Notes under the pieces: model-generated
What the model saw: only the letters and a program-made list of their open reading frames with translations
Database searches by the model: none
What the model was told of the DNA's origin: nothing
NCBI RefSeq assembly: GCF_037646345.1
Contig: NZ_JBBEWR010000001.1
Location: 496,001-560,000 of the forward strand
Direction: 5' to 3'
Origin: Ascidiimonas aurantiaca
GTDB lineage: Bacteria > Bacteroidota > Bacteroidia > Flavobacteriales > Flavobacteriaceae
DNA length: 64,000 nt
Part shown: positions 18,792 to 28,189 of the stretch, in pieces
Position numbering within the stretch: the first letter of the stretch is position 1
How the letters are laid out: each line of letters begins with the position of its first letter
Position numbers and translations under genes: made by a program

Positions 18792-18821
18792 CAAAAATAC
18801 GCATTATCACAATTTACTCAA
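18792..18821 (-). promoter_or_regulatory. pcm promoter (-33 and -7)
   Basis: On the minus strand TTG (18821-18819) and TATTTTTG (18799-18792) are 19 bp apart, a full match to the Bacteroidota promoter. The leader would be about 15-18 nt. Confidence 0.65.
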
Positions 18822-18953
18822 TAAGCTAAAAGTATTTTGTTACCAAATATCACTTATTCAATTATGAATTAGAAAAACGAAGCTTTTATTCATAATGCCC
18901 GTTTTTACTATTGGTTTTATGACTTATTTTATGGAAGAATCGTTCTTTAATGC

Positions 18954-18961
18954 TATTTTTG
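18954..18961 (+). promoter_or_regulatory. -7 element of the Gfo/Idh/MocA gene
   Basis: TATTTTTG matches TAnnTTTG 17 bp before the ATG at 18979 and lies inside the longer open frame, arguing against the upstream start at 18895. Confidence 0.5.
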
Positions 18962-18978
18962 TTCAAAAGAAAAAACAT

Positions 18979-19938
18979 ATGTTAAAAGCGGGGGTTCTTG
19001 GCGCAGGCCATCTTGGTAAAATTCATTTACGGCTTTTACAGCAATCTCAAAAATACGAACTTACCGGATTTTACGATCCAGATAAAAAAAATGCACTTAA
19101 GGTAGCCCAGGAGTTTGGATATACCTATTTTGATTCTATGGAAGCTCTAATGGATGCTGTAGATATGGTAGATATTGTTACTCCTACTCTTTCTCATTAC
19201 GATTGTGCCTTAAAAGCCATAGAAAAAGGAAAACATATTTTTATTGAAAAACCTATAGCCAATACCGTAGCAGAAGCCCGCGAGATTATTAAACAATGTG
19301 AGGCCCGCGGATTAAAAGGCCAGGTAGGGCACGTAGAACGTTTTAATCCTGCTTTTCAGGCAGTAAAAGACAAAATACATAACCCTATGTTTATCGAGAC
19401 ACACCGTCTGGCCGAGTTTAACCCGAGAGGTACCGATGTTCCCGTGGTATTGGATTTGATGATCCATGACATCGATATTGTATTAAGTGTTGTAAATTCA
19501 AAAGTTAAGAACATACACGCCAGTGGTGTATCCGTTATTAGTAATTCACCCGATATAGCCAATGCCCGTATTGAATTTGAGAATGGTTGTGTAGCCAACC
19601 TTACAGCCAGCCGGATATCACTTAAAAACATGCGGAAATCCAGATTTTTCCAGCGGGATGCCTATATTTCTGTTGACTTTCTCGAAAAAAAAGTAGAGGT
19701 AGTGAAAATGAAAGATGCACCTGAAAAGCCGGAAGAATTTGCACTAATACTTCAAAATGCAGAAGGGGCTAAAAAGCAAATTTATTTTGAGAATCCCAAA
19801 ATACATCAAAATAATGCTATTCTCGATGAGCTGGAAACATTTGCAGACGCAATTACAGAGAATACTACTCCCATCGTTTCTTTGAGTCAGGCCACAGAGG
19901 CTTTACGAATCGCACATCAAATAATAGATCTTTTCTAA
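18979..19938 (+). CDS. Gfo/Idh/MocA family NAD(P)-dependent oxidoreductase
   Basis: A 319-residue protein from the ATG at 18979. The N-terminal Rossmann domain begins MLKAGVLGAGHLGKIH (GxGxxG dinucleotide loop) and continues with VTPTLSHYDCALKAIEKGKH and the conserved EKPIANT. The C-terminal half is the alpha/beta substrate domain, with GHVERFNP and DLMIHDIDIVL. Members oxidise or reduce sugars, inositols or bile-pigment-like compounds; the substrate cannot be read here. The frame is open back to 18895, but the -7 element and family length favour the later start. Confidence 0.9.
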   Translation: MLKAGVLGAGHLGKIHLRLLQQSQKYELTGFYDPDKKNALKVAQEFGYTYFDSMEALMDAVDMVDIVTPTLSHYDCALKAIEKGKHIFIEKPIANTVAEAREIIKQCEARGLKGQVGHVERFNPAFQAVKDKIHNPMFIETHRLAEFNPRGTDVPVVLDLMIHDIDIVLSVVNSKVKNIHASGVSVISNSPDIANARIEFENGCVANLTASRISLKNMRKSRFFQRDAYISVDFLEKKVEVVKMKDAPEKPEEFALILQNAEGAKKQIYFENPKIHQNNAILDELETFADAITENTTPIVSLSQATEALRIAHQIIDLF

Positions 19939-19981
19939 TAAAAACCTTTGGTTAATTACCGTACATATATAAAGAAAATAC

Positions 19982-20005
19982 CTGGAACCCCCTACAAAGT
20001 TCCAG
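19982..20005 (+). repeat. hairpin in the hbd leader
   Basis: CTGGAAC (19982-19988) and GTTCCAG (19999-20005) are perfect inverted repeats with a 10-nt loop, 24 bp before the 3-hydroxybutyryl-CoA dehydrogenase start. No T tract follows, so a leader structure or protein site is as likely as a terminator for the gene upstream. Confidence 0.4.
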
Positions 20006-20028
20006 TAAACTAAATCTAATTAATCTCT

Positions 20029-20919
20029 ATGAAAAATATTTCAGTTATTGGTGCCGGAACTATGGGTAACGGAATTGCCCACACTTTTGCACAATATGGT
20101 TTTAAAGTACAATTAATTGACATTGCCGCTCCTTCTCTGGAAAAAGGTATGGCTACTATTACCAAAAACCTGGACAGAATGGTAGCGAAAGGCAGTATTA
20201 CCGAAGATAGCAAAAAAGAAACCCTGAATAATATTACTACCTGTACAAACCTTAAGCAGGGAGTTGAACAGGCAGACCTGGTAGTAGAGGCTGCCACAGA
20301 AAATGTAGAGCTTAAACTCAATATTTTCAAACAACTGGATGAGTTTTGCAAAACAGATGCCATTCTGGCCACCAATACCTCTTCTATTTCTATTACTAAA
20401 ATTGCAGCAGTTACCAAGAGGCCGGGACAGGTAATAGGAATGCACTTTATGAACCCCGTACCACTTATGAAGCTGGTTGAGATTATACGCGGATATGATA
20501 CAACAGATACGGTTACCAAGGCCGTTACAACACTGTCTTTAGAATTAAATAAAACCCCGGTAGAAGTAAATGATTATCCCGGTTTTGTAGCCAATCGTAT
20601 TTTAATGCCCATGATCAACGAATCTATAGAAACCCTATACAATAGCGTGGCCGGGGTTAAAGAGATAGATACCGTAATGAAATTAGGTATGGCACACCCT
20701 ATGGGCCCTTTACAATTGGCAGATTTTATAGGATTAGACGTATGTCTTTCGATACTTAATGTGATGTATGAGGGCTTTAAAAATCCTAAATACGCCCCCT
20801 GCCCTTTGCTGGTAAATATGGTGACCGCAGGTAAGCTGGGTGTAAAATCGGGGGAAGGTTTTTATGACTACTCCGAAAGCAGGAAAGCCGAAAAAGTAGC
20901 CAACCAGTTTGCAGGTTGA
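20029..20919 (+). CDS. hbd: 3-hydroxybutyryl-CoA dehydrogenase
   Basis: This NAD(H)-linked enzyme interconverts acetoacetyl-CoA and 3-hydroxybutyryl-CoA in fatty-acid or amino-acid breakdown. The 296-residue protein has the NAD loop VIGAGTMGNGIAHTF, the catalytic His region GMHFMNPVPLMKLVEII, the C-terminal dimerisation domain with NDYPGFVANRILMPMINE and the signature MKLGMAHPMGPLQLADFIGLD (shortened: its catalytic context is GMAHPMGPL). A DUF1015 gene follows after 29 bp and is probably co-transcribed. Confidence 0.94.
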   Translation: MKNISVIGAGTMGNGIAHTFAQYGFKVQLIDIAAPSLEKGMATITKNLDRMVAKGSITEDSKKETLNNITTCTNLKQGVEQADLVVEAATENVELKLNIFKQLDEFCKTDAILATNTSSISITKIAAVTKRPGQVIGMHFMNPVPLMKLVEIIRGYDTTDTVTKAVTTLSLELNKTPVEVNDYPGFVANRILMPMINESIETLYNSVAGVKEIDTVMKLGMAHPMGPLQLADFIGLDVCLSILNVMYEGFKNPKYAPCPLLVNMVTAGKLGVKSGEGFYDYSESRKAEKVANQFAG

Positions 20920-20948
20920 GAACTTAGATTAATGATTTAACCGGCACT

Positions 20949-22187
20949 ATGGCTAAAATACAACCGTTTAAAGCAGTACGCCCTACCAGAAGTAAAGTAA
21001 CACTTGTACCCTCACGCTCTTACGAGAATTACAGCAAGAGTGAGTTAAACTTACGTTTAAAGTATAATCCCTTTTCATTTCTTCATGTAATTAATCCCGG
21101 ATACCGTTTTCATAAATCTGTTTCAGGGGCTAAACGTTTTTCACTCGTAAAAAACAGATATCAGGAATTTAAAGAAGAAGGCATTTTTACCACTGATGCG
21201 TCTCCTTGTTTTTATGTGTATGAAATAATTACCAGAAGTAATCGTTTTTGCGGTATTTTAGCAGGTACCAGTACCCGGGATTATGAGAATAATGTTATTA
21301 AAAAACATGAAAATACATTACAGCTACGGGAACAGCTTTTCAAAGAATATCTGAAAACAGTAGGTTTTAATGCAGAACCCGTACTTCTAACCTATCCTGA
21401 TAGAGAAGAAATCGACAAGCTCATTACAAACACTATGAATGAACGCCCGGAATATGAATTTACCACAACAGACCGGGTAACCCATTTACTTTGGGTCATT
21501 AATGATCCAAAAACTATAAAAAGGCTGCAAAGCGAATTTGAAAAGACCGAAGCACTTTACATAGCAGACGGGCACCACCGTTGTGCCTCTTCATTTCTTC
21601 TTGCTCAGGAAATGGCTTTTGAGAATCCCAACCATACAGGAAATGAACCATATAACTTTTTTATGAGTTTTCTTATTCCGGAATCTCACCTTAAGATCTA
21701 TGAGTTTAATCGTATGGTAAAAGATCTTAATGGTTTAAGCAAAGAAGAATTCCTAATACGGCTGGACGAATGGTTTCGTATAGAAAATCGTGGGTTGGAA
21801 CTGTACAAACCCTCTAAAAAACACCATTTCAGTATGTATCTGGACGGGGCATTTTACTCACTTTATCTAAGAAAATCACTTTACGAGTTTACCGATTCGT
21901 TAAGTAGTCTTGATACCCAAATTTTGTATAAAACGGTACTTAAACCTATTCTTGGCATTGAAGACCTTAGAAACGACAATCGCATAGCATATGGTTTTGG
22001 AAAACACAATGTACTGGAAATGAAAGAGCAAATAGACAATGGAACGTTTAGTGTAGGGTTTAGCCTGGTTCCCGTAAATGTAGCGGAAATGAAACAAATT
22101 GCCGATGAGGGATTACAAATGCCGCCTAAAAGTACTTTTATTGAACCTAAACTTCGTAGCGGGCTCACGATCTATGAGTTCTCTTAA
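20949..22187 (+). CDS. DUF1015 family protein
   Basis: A 412-residue cytoplasmic protein matching the DUF1015 family, with IQPFKAVRPTRSKVTLVPSR at the start, the central motif YIADGHHRCASS (a conserved His/Arg-rich, possibly catalytic or ligand site) and SFLIPESHLKIYEFNRMV. Family members are widespread in Bacteroidota but lack an established function; a link to serine or amino-acid kinase-type chemistry has been proposed for relatives. It follows hbd by 29 bp and precedes a YggS gene. Confidence 0.9.
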   Translation: MAKIQPFKAVRPTRSKVTLVPSRSYENYSKSELNLRLKYNPFSFLHVINPGYRFHKSVSGAKRFSLVKNRYQEFKEEGIFTTDASPCFYVYEIITRSNRFCGILAGTSTRDYENNVIKKHENTLQLREQLFKEYLKTVGFNAEPVLLTYPDREEIDKLITNTMNERPEYEFTTTDRVTHLLWVINDPKTIKRLQSEFEKTEALYIADGHHRCASSFLLAQEMAFENPNHTGNEPYNFFMSFLIPESHLKIYEFNRMVKDLNGLSKEEFLIRLDEWFRIENRGLELYKPSKKHHFSMYLDGAFYSLYLRKSLYEFTDSLSSLDTQILYKTVLKPILGIEDLRNDNRIAYGFGKHNVLEMKEQIDNGTFSVGFSLVPVNVAEMKQIADEGLQMPPKSTFIEPKLRSGLTIYEFS

Positions 22188-22237
22188 GTTTTGAAAATTA
22201 TACCTTAAAATATTATATACCAACCGGTATTTTGACA

Positions 22238-22912
22238 ATGAATATTGCAGAGAACCTGAAAAAAATAAAAAGTAAACTTCCAGAGAACGTAGTGTTGGTG
22301 GCTGTTTCGAAAACCAAACCGGTGTCAGTACTCATGGAAGCCTATGAATGTGGCCAGCGCATTTTTGGCGAAAACAAAATACAGGAAATGACCTCTAAGT
22401 ATGAAGCTATGCCCAAAGATATTGAATGGCACATGATAGGGCATGTACAGACCAATAAGGTAAAATATATGGCGCCCTATGTGCATTTGGTACACGGGGT
22501 TGACAGTCTTAAACTTTTAAAGGAAATTAACAAGCAGGCTGCTAAACACGAAAGGGTAATTCATTGCCTGTTACAAATGCACATCGCACAGGAAGAAACT
22601 AAATTTGGGATGTCTGAAGAAGAGTTATTCACTGTTTTGCAGGCTGTTGAAAGTAATAACCTGCCTAATATTTATATAAGAGGTTTAATGGGTATGGCTT
22701 CTTTTACTGACAATACAACACAGATACGGCAGGAGTTTTCATCTCTTAAGTCATTATTTGACAGGCTACAAGATACCCGTTTTTCTTCCAGACAAATAAA
22801 AATAGATATACTTTCTATAGGTATGAGCGGAGACTACCTCATAGCAGTACAATGTGGCAGTACTATGGTTCGTATAGGAAGTAGTATCTTTGGAAAACGT
22901 AATTATGACTAA
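22238..22912 (+). CDS. YggS/PLPBP family PLP-homeostasis protein
   Basis: A 224-residue TIM-barrel protein that carries pyridoxal phosphate on the lysine in VSKTKP (near residue 27). It includes FGENKIQEM and the C-terminal LSIGMSGDYLIAVQCGSTMVRIG (pattern SIGMSGDY...G.T.VRIG). The family has no known catalytic activity but controls PLP and amino-acid balance. Start: ATG at 22238, two codons after an in-frame TTG. Confidence 0.93.
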   Translation: MNIAENLKKIKSKLPENVVLVAVSKTKPVSVLMEAYECGQRIFGENKIQEMTSKYEAMPKDIEWHMIGHVQTNKVKYMAPYVHLVHGVDSLKLLKEINKQAAKHERVIHCLLQMHIAQEETKFGMSEEELFTVLQAVESNNLPNIYIRGLMGMASFTDNTTQIRQEFSSLKSLFDRLQDTRFSSRQIKIDILSIGMSGDYLIAVQCGSTMVRIGSSIFGKRNYD

Positions 22913-22967
22913 TTACCGCTTATATTTATAAATATTTTTACAAATAGTCCTTTACAGGAAATCATTT

Positions 22968-24341
22968 GTGTATGCCATTTTAGACATAGAAACCACCGGA
23001 GGTAAATACAACGAAGAGGGTATTACCGAAATCGCCATTTACCGTTTTGATGGCCATGAAGTGACCGATCGCTTTATTAGCCTGGTCAATCCTGAAAGGG
23101 AAATACAGGAGTATGTAGCCAACCTTACGGGTATTACTAATGCCATGTTACGAAATGCACCTCGCTTTTATGAAGTGGCAAAACGTATTGTTGAAATTAC
23201 GCAAGGTTGTATCCTCATAGCTCACAATGCGAAATTTGATTACCGTATTCTGAGAACGGAGTTCAGAAGGCTTGGTTTTGAGTATGACCGAAAAACACTT
23301 TGCACTATAGAACTCGCTAAAAGATTAATTCCCGGTAAAGACTCGTATAGTTTGGGAAAACTATCCCGGTCATTAGGAATACCGGTAAGTGACCGGCACA
23401 GGGCCCATGGTGATGCCCTGGCTACTCTCAAGCTTTTTAAAATGCTTCTGGCCAAAGATACCGAAAAGTCCATTGTTAAAACACTTTTACGATCTACTGA
23501 AGAAAACACCCTTCCCTCACGGCTACTGGATATTCTCGACCAATTGCCTGCAACTACAGGCGTTTTTTACATACATGACAAAGAAGGACAAATTATATAC
23601 CTTTCCCGCAGTAATAACATTCGCAGAAAGGTCAACAAACTGTTTACCAGCTCTCATGACCAGGCTATTCATATACAGGAACACGTAAAAGCAGTTACCT
23701 ACGAACAAACCGGAAGTGAACTTATTTCCATAATAAAAGAATATATTGAAATACAGCAAAATCGTCCTGTTGTAAATGGTTCTGCAAGGTTTGGGCGCTA
23801 TAAATATGCACTCTATGAAAAGACTGATGATGATGGATATTGCCATTTAATGGTAGGGAAGTTTCACAGTAATGGTCAGGCTTCAGCCACTTTTAAAAGT
23901 TATAGTGAGGCCAAAAGCACCCTTTTTAAAATGTCAGACAATTTTAATTTGTGCTCGCGTTTTGTTTCGCTTTCCATAAAAAAAAACTGTACCCGGGAAA
24001 AAATATATCCCTGTGGGGGGGCATGTATAGGCAATGAGCCCCCTGAAGATTATAATCTCAGAGTATCAGATTCAATTAAAGCCTATACCTACCCTTATGA
24101 AAATATGCTTATTGTTGGTAAAGGCAGAGAAATAGACGAACGCAGTGTGATACTCATTGAAAAAGGTATTTTTAAAGGTATTGGCTTTTACCAGCTTAAT
24201 CACCAAATAAACCACCTGAAAATTTTAAGAGAAATCATTACTACTATGCCTAACGACAAATATCTGGAGCACATTATTCAATCGTATCTGAGAAAAAAAG
24301 AATCACATAAAATAATAAACATTAACCATCTTCTCCAATGA
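22968..24341 (+). CDS. DnaQ-like 3'-5' exonuclease fused to a UvrC-like GIY-YIG nuclease
   Basis: The 457-residue protein has two nuclease modules. Residues 1-165 form a DEDDh exonuclease: DIETTG (Asp6, Glu8), HNAKFDY (Asp91) and HRAHGD (His144, Asp149). Residues about 195-290 form a GIY-YIG domain, with GVFYIHD and IIYLSRS replacing GIYYF and YIGKA. The tail (CGGACIGNEPPEDYNLRV) is like that of UvrC/Cho homologues. The gene starts with GTG; the preferred start gives the family N-terminus MYAILDIETTGG. It probably takes part in DNA repair. It overlaps the next gene by ATGA, so the two are co-translated. Confidence 0.9.
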   Translation: MYAILDIETTGGKYNEEGITEIAIYRFDGHEVTDRFISLVNPEREIQEYVANLTGITNAMLRNAPRFYEVAKRIVEITQGCILIAHNAKFDYRILRTEFRRLGFEYDRKTLCTIELAKRLIPGKDSYSLGKLSRSLGIPVSDRHRAHGDALATLKLFKMLLAKDTEKSIVKTLLRSTEENTLPSRLLDILDQLPATTGVFYIHDKEGQIIYLSRSNNIRRKVNKLFTSSHDQAIHIQEHVKAVTYEQTGSELISIIKEYIEIQQNRPVVNGSARFGRYKYALYEKTDDDGYCHLMVGKFHSNGQASATFKSYSEAKSTLFKMSDNFNLCSRFVSLSIKKNCTREKIYPCGGACIGNEPPEDYNLRVSDSIKAYTYPYENMLIVGKGREIDERSVILIEKGIFKGIGFYQLNHQINHLKILREIITTMPNDKYLEHIIQSYLRKKESHKIININHLLQ

Positions 24342-26335
24342 AAAAACAGTACCTACCCATTTCCTTTTACTTATTACTATTGATAAACTATGGATATGCA
24401 CAACAAAAAACATTCACTTTTGGCGTTACGCCCATTTCCGATGTTGAGATGACCACTTACGAAAAAGACACTACTGCAGGAGCGGTGATCCTTTACGACC
24501 ACGGAAAAGCCAAAATACGCTATGAAAGCAATGGCCCGATACTCACTTTTGAATGTGTAAGGAGGATCAAGATTTTTGACCGTAGTGCTTTTGACCGGGC
24601 CAATATCGCTATAAGTTTATATAAATCTACCACTTCAAGGGATCGTGAAAAAATAAGTGATATCAAGGCCTATTCTTTTACCAAAGGTGAAAATGGTACG
24701 ATTGAAAAAACCACGCTTGGTAAAGAAGCCATTTTTCATGAAGATTACACCGAAAATACAGATCTGGTTAAATTTACAGTCCCAAATATTAAAGAGGGCA
24801 GTGTTATAGACTATAGTTATACAATCACTTCCCCTTTTCTTTACAACTTCATTCCGTGGAGTTTTCAAACAGATATCCCTAAACTGTACAGCCAATATGA
24901 CACGTCCATACCAGGTAATTTTGTATATAATACAAAATTTATTGGGAACCTTCCCATAGCTCACCACAATGCTACAGTAAAAAAAAATTGTGTTACCATT
25001 CCCAGTATAGGAAGCGGGAGCTGCAGTGAAAGCACCTATATTATGAAAGATGTGCCTGCTTTTCAGAAAGAGGATTATATGCTTTCGGAAGACAATTTTA
25101 TTTCCAAATTAGAATTTGAATTAGGCGAATACCATTCTATAAGAGGAGGTGTTGAAAAATATACCAAATCATGGGATGATGTAGATTACGAATTGAATTA
25201 TGGGGAAGAACTGGGACAACAAAGTAAAAAAACAGCCTATTTCAAAAAAGCCTTACCTGCAGATCTGTATGAAATAGGAGATGATCTGGAAAGAGCAAAA
25301 GCCATTTATTCCCATCTTAAAAGCTATATGTTCTGGGACCAAAGTTATGATATATTTGGAGACAATGATGTTAAAAAATCCTATGAGGAAGCCAGCGGAT
25401 CTGTAGCAGAAGTGAACCTCATTCTTCTCAATGCATTGAAAGCGGCTAATCTGGATGCTAAGACTATGTTATTGGCAACCCGAGACCGTGAATTGCCAAC
25501 CAGACTATACCCTGTGCTTTCAGAGTTCAATTATCTGGTAGTAAAATTAACCATAGGAGACACCTATTACCTGTTGGATATTACCGATAAAGATCTCGAT
25601 TTTGGGCTACTCCCTTTTCGCTGCCTTAATGGTTCTGGAAGAGTTTTTGATTTTGAAACCGGAAGTTATTGGCAACCCATTATTCCAACACACCGTACTT
25701 CCTATGTGGTTCAGAATTATATGGATCTAAAAGATGATGGTACGATTACTGTAAAAAGCCGGCAAATTAAGAACGGGTATTTCGCCTATAACGATCGAAA
25801 AAAGTACGCCAAAAATGACAAAGAAAGACATATTGCCGAACTGGAAGATAGGGTAAGTTCTTTAGTAGATGTAGAAATATCCCGTTTTGATATCCTGAAT
25901 CAGGATGCACATTCAAAACCTTTTGTAAAAACCATACATTACAACATAGAACAAGATATTTCAGCAGGAGACCAGCATTTTTTATATCCTTTTTTGTTAT
26001 CAGAACGATTTGACAAAAACCCCTTTACTTTAAAGAACCGAACGTATCAGGTAGATTTTGGGTACGATTTTAAATATGAATATCACATACATATAACACT
26101 ACCGGAAAACAAGGTGTTTAAAAACATACCACAAAATAAGGAAATAGCAGGTACAGGGAATCGTTTTTCCTTAAAACTTGATGTTACCGCCAAAGAGAAT
26201 GTTCTGGATATGTTGTTTGTATTTAGTGTGAACGGAAGTAGGTTTGAACCTGAACAATACACAGAGCTCAAAGAGTTTTTTGAAGAAGTGGTTTTTATAC
26301 AAAACGACATGCCTGTTCAAATTACTGAAAAATGA
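24338..26335 (+). CDS. exported DUF3857 / transglutaminase-like protein
   Basis: The 665-residue protein has a signal peptide (about 1-21, ending GYAQQ), a DUF3857 beta-domain (about 60-230) and a transglutaminase-like core around 320-430 (FWDQSYDIFGDNDVKKSYEE). Where active transglutaminases carry the nucleophilic Cys, this protein shows ASGSVAEVNLILLNAL, with Ser but no Cys, so it is probably not an active transglutaminase. The C-terminal part is beta-rich. It should be periplasmic. Function in Bacteroidota is unknown. It overlaps the nuclease gene and is followed after 29 bp by a potassium channel gene. Confidence 0.85.
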   Translation: MKKQYLPISFYLLLLINYGYAQQKTFTFGVTPISDVEMTTYEKDTTAGAVILYDHGKAKIRYESNGPILTFECVRRIKIFDRSAFDRANIAISLYKSTTSRDREKISDIKAYSFTKGENGTIEKTTLGKEAIFHEDYTENTDLVKFTVPNIKEGSVIDYSYTITSPFLYNFIPWSFQTDIPKLYSQYDTSIPGNFVYNTKFIGNLPIAHHNATVKKNCVTIPSIGSGSCSESTYIMKDVPAFQKEDYMLSEDNFISKLEFELGEYHSIRGGVEKYTKSWDDVDYELNYGEELGQQSKKTAYFKKALPADLYEIGDDLERAKAIYSHLKSYMFWDQSYDIFGDNDVKKSYEEASGSVAEVNLILLNALKAANLDAKTMLLATRDRELPTRLYPVLSEFNYLVVKLTIGDTYYLLDITDKDLDFGLLPFRCLNGSGRVFDFETGSYWQPIIPTHRTSYVVQNYMDLKDDGTITVKSRQIKNGYFAYNDRKKYAKNDKERHIAELEDRVSSLVDVEISRFDILNQDAHSKPFVKTIHYNIEQDISAGDQHFLYPFLLSERFDKNPFTLKNRTYQVDFGYDFKYEYHIHITLPENKVFKNIPQNKEIAGTGNRFSLKLDVTAKENVLDMLFVFSVNGSRFEPEQYTELKEFFEEVVFIQNDMPVQITEK

Positions 26336-26364
26336 TGTAAATTTACAGGTAACCCAACTATTTC

Positions 26365-27195
26365 ATGGATCATCATCCGTCTGATAAAAAATGGCAGCAA
26401 AAACTTCATAAAATCATTTATGAAGCAGAAACCCCTGCCGGTAAGTTTTTTGATGTAACTCTTATCATAGTCATACTCTCTAGTATAGTTATTGTTATGC
26501 TTGAGAGTGTGAAAGAAATAGATCTGCGTTTTCACGGTTTTCTACTGGCCTGTGAATGGGTTATTACTATTTTCTTTACTTTAGAGTACATATCCAGACT
26601 AATAAGTATAAAGAAGCCCTGGCGCTATGTATTTAGTTTTTATGGCATTATAGACCTTTTATCTACCATTCCTCTCTACGTTTCCTATTTTTTAGCAGGC
26701 TCGCAGGTATTATTAACGTTACGTGCATTCCGGTTACTCAGAGTTTTCAGGATACTCAAACTGGTACGGTTTTTAGGTGAAGCCTCTCAGTTAAGAGATG
26801 CTTTGAAAGCCAGCAAGACCAAAATCGCAGTATTTATCTATACCGTGTTGGTATTATCTGTTATCATGGGTACTACTATGTACCTAATTGAAGGGGATGA
26901 AAGTGGTTTTACCAGCATTCCCAGAAGTATTTACTGGACCATTGTAACACTAACTACGGTAGGTTATGGTGATATTGCCCCTCAAACTGCTTTAGGGCAA
27001 ACCATAGCCACTTTTATCATGATACTAGGCTATGGTATTATTGCCGTACCCACCGGTATAGTTACGGTAGAATTCTCTAAACAGCATAAGCAAAGTATTA
27101 AAAGTTCAAATACCAGATGCTGTCCTTCCTGTGCTACAGAAGGGCATCTGGACAATGCAGAATACTGCTATAAATGTGGTCACCAATTGAAATAA
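26365..27195 (+). CDS. voltage-gated potassium channel with C-terminal zinc ribbon
   Basis: The 276-residue protein has the six-TM layout of a Kv-type channel. TM segments lie roughly at 30-47, 59-80, 90-110, 115-140 (S4, with regularly spaced Arg: RAFRLLRVFRILKLVR, 120-135), 153-175 and 205-230. The selectivity filter is TTVGYGD (197-203). The short cytoplasmic tail ends in CCPSC...CYKCG, two CxxC knuckles forming a probable zinc ribbon. The channel should move K+ across the inner membrane in response to voltage. The zinc ribbon could bind a partner. Confidence 0.92.
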   Translation: MDHHPSDKKWQQKLHKIIYEAETPAGKFFDVTLIIVILSSIVIVMLESVKEIDLRFHGFLLACEWVITIFFTLEYISRLISIKKPWRYVFSFYGIIDLLSTIPLYVSYFLAGSQVLLTLRAFRLLRVFRILKLVRFLGEASQLRDALKASKTKIAVFIYTVLVLSVIMGTTMYLIEGDESGFTSIPRSIYWTIVTLTTVGYGDIAPQTALGQTIATFIMILGYGIIAVPTGIVTVEFSKQHKQSIKSSNTRCCPSCATEGHLDNAEYCYKCGHQLK

Positions 27196-27204
27196 TACGC
27201 CGTT

Positions 27205-28134
27205 ATGACTTCAACAAAAAACGGTAAAACGCTTATTACAGTTATAGGGCCTACGGCAATAGGAAAAACTGCATTAGCCATACAACTGGCACGGCACTTT
27301 AATACGCATATCATTTCAGCAGATTCCCGACAGTTTTACAAAGAAATGACCATTGGTACAGCGGTACCTACTGATGAAGAACTTCTAGCTGTACCTCACC
27401 ATTTCGTTCAACATAAAAGTATTCACGAGCAATACACAGTTGGAGATTTTGAAAGAGACGCTATTTCCAAACTAAACGATGAACTTTTTAAAACACATAC
27501 TACTGTAATAATGGCCGGCGGAAGTGGCCTGTATGTCAATGCGGTTTTAAAGGGAATAGATACATTTCCTGAAATACCGGATACTGTTAGAGAATCGCTT
27601 AACAAAACTCTTAAAGACAAAGGGATCGAGAATCTTCAAAACCAATTAAAAGAAAAGGATCCCGATTATTTTAAAAAGGTAGACAGGTACAACCCACACA
27701 GGCTAATACGGGCATTAGAAGTTTGCCTGGCTTCAGGGCAACCGTATTCTTCTTTTCTTACTTCTCCCCGCTCCCAAAGAAGTTTTCATGCTATATTAGT
27801 AGGGCTTACGGCTGACCGTGAAGTGATTTACTCACGAATTAATAAGAGAGTGGATATGATGATGTCACAAGGCCTTCTGGAAGAAGCACGTTCTTTATAT
27901 ATCCATCGTACATGTAACGCTTTGCAAACTGTTGGATACAGAGAATTGTTCTCTTATTTTGAAAAAAAGATAAGTCTGGAAACAGCGGTAGAGGAAATTA
28001 AAAAAAATACACGCAGATTTGCCAAAAGACAACTTACCTGGTTTAAAAAAAACGAGGATGTACACTGGTTTCCTCATAATACTCCTTTAGAAAAGATCAT
28101 TGAGGAAATAGAGAATCATATTAGATATCAATAA
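27205..28134 (+). CDS. miaA: tRNA dimethylallyltransferase
   Basis: MiaA adds a dimethylallyl group to adenosine 37 of tRNAs that read codons starting with U. The 309-residue protein has the P-loop VIGPTAIGKTAL, the substrate motifs ISADSRQFYKEMTIGTAVP and AGGSGLYVNAVL, and the tRNA-binding tail RRFAKRQLTWFKK. It starts 9 bp after the potassium channel gene. A terminator follows directly and also serves the convergent response regulator. Confidence 0.97.
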   Translation: MTSTKNGKTLITVIGPTAIGKTALAIQLARHFNTHIISADSRQFYKEMTIGTAVPTDEELLAVPHHFVQHKSIHEQYTVGDFERDAISKLNDELFKTHTTVIMAGGSGLYVNAVLKGIDTFPEIPDTVRESLNKTLKDKGIENLQNQLKEKDPDYFKKVDRYNPHRLIRALEVCLASGQPYSSFLTSPRSQRSFHAILVGLTADREVIYSRINKRVDMMMSQGLLEEARSLYIHRTCNALQTVGYRELFSYFEKKISLETAVEEIKKNTRRFAKRQLTWFKKNEDVHWFPHNTPLEKIIEEIENHIRYQ

Positions 28135-28162
28135 AAAAGGCCAGGAAAAACCAGGCCTTTTT
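28134..28162. terminator. bidirectional terminator between miaA and the response regulator
   Basis: AAAAAGGCC (28134-28142) pairs with GGCCTTTTT (28154-28162), with GG and CC continuing the stem past an A/A mismatch. T tracts are present in both directions. Confidence 0.88.
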
Positions 28163-28189
28163 ATGAGTTACCATTAATGTTGTTTTTAA

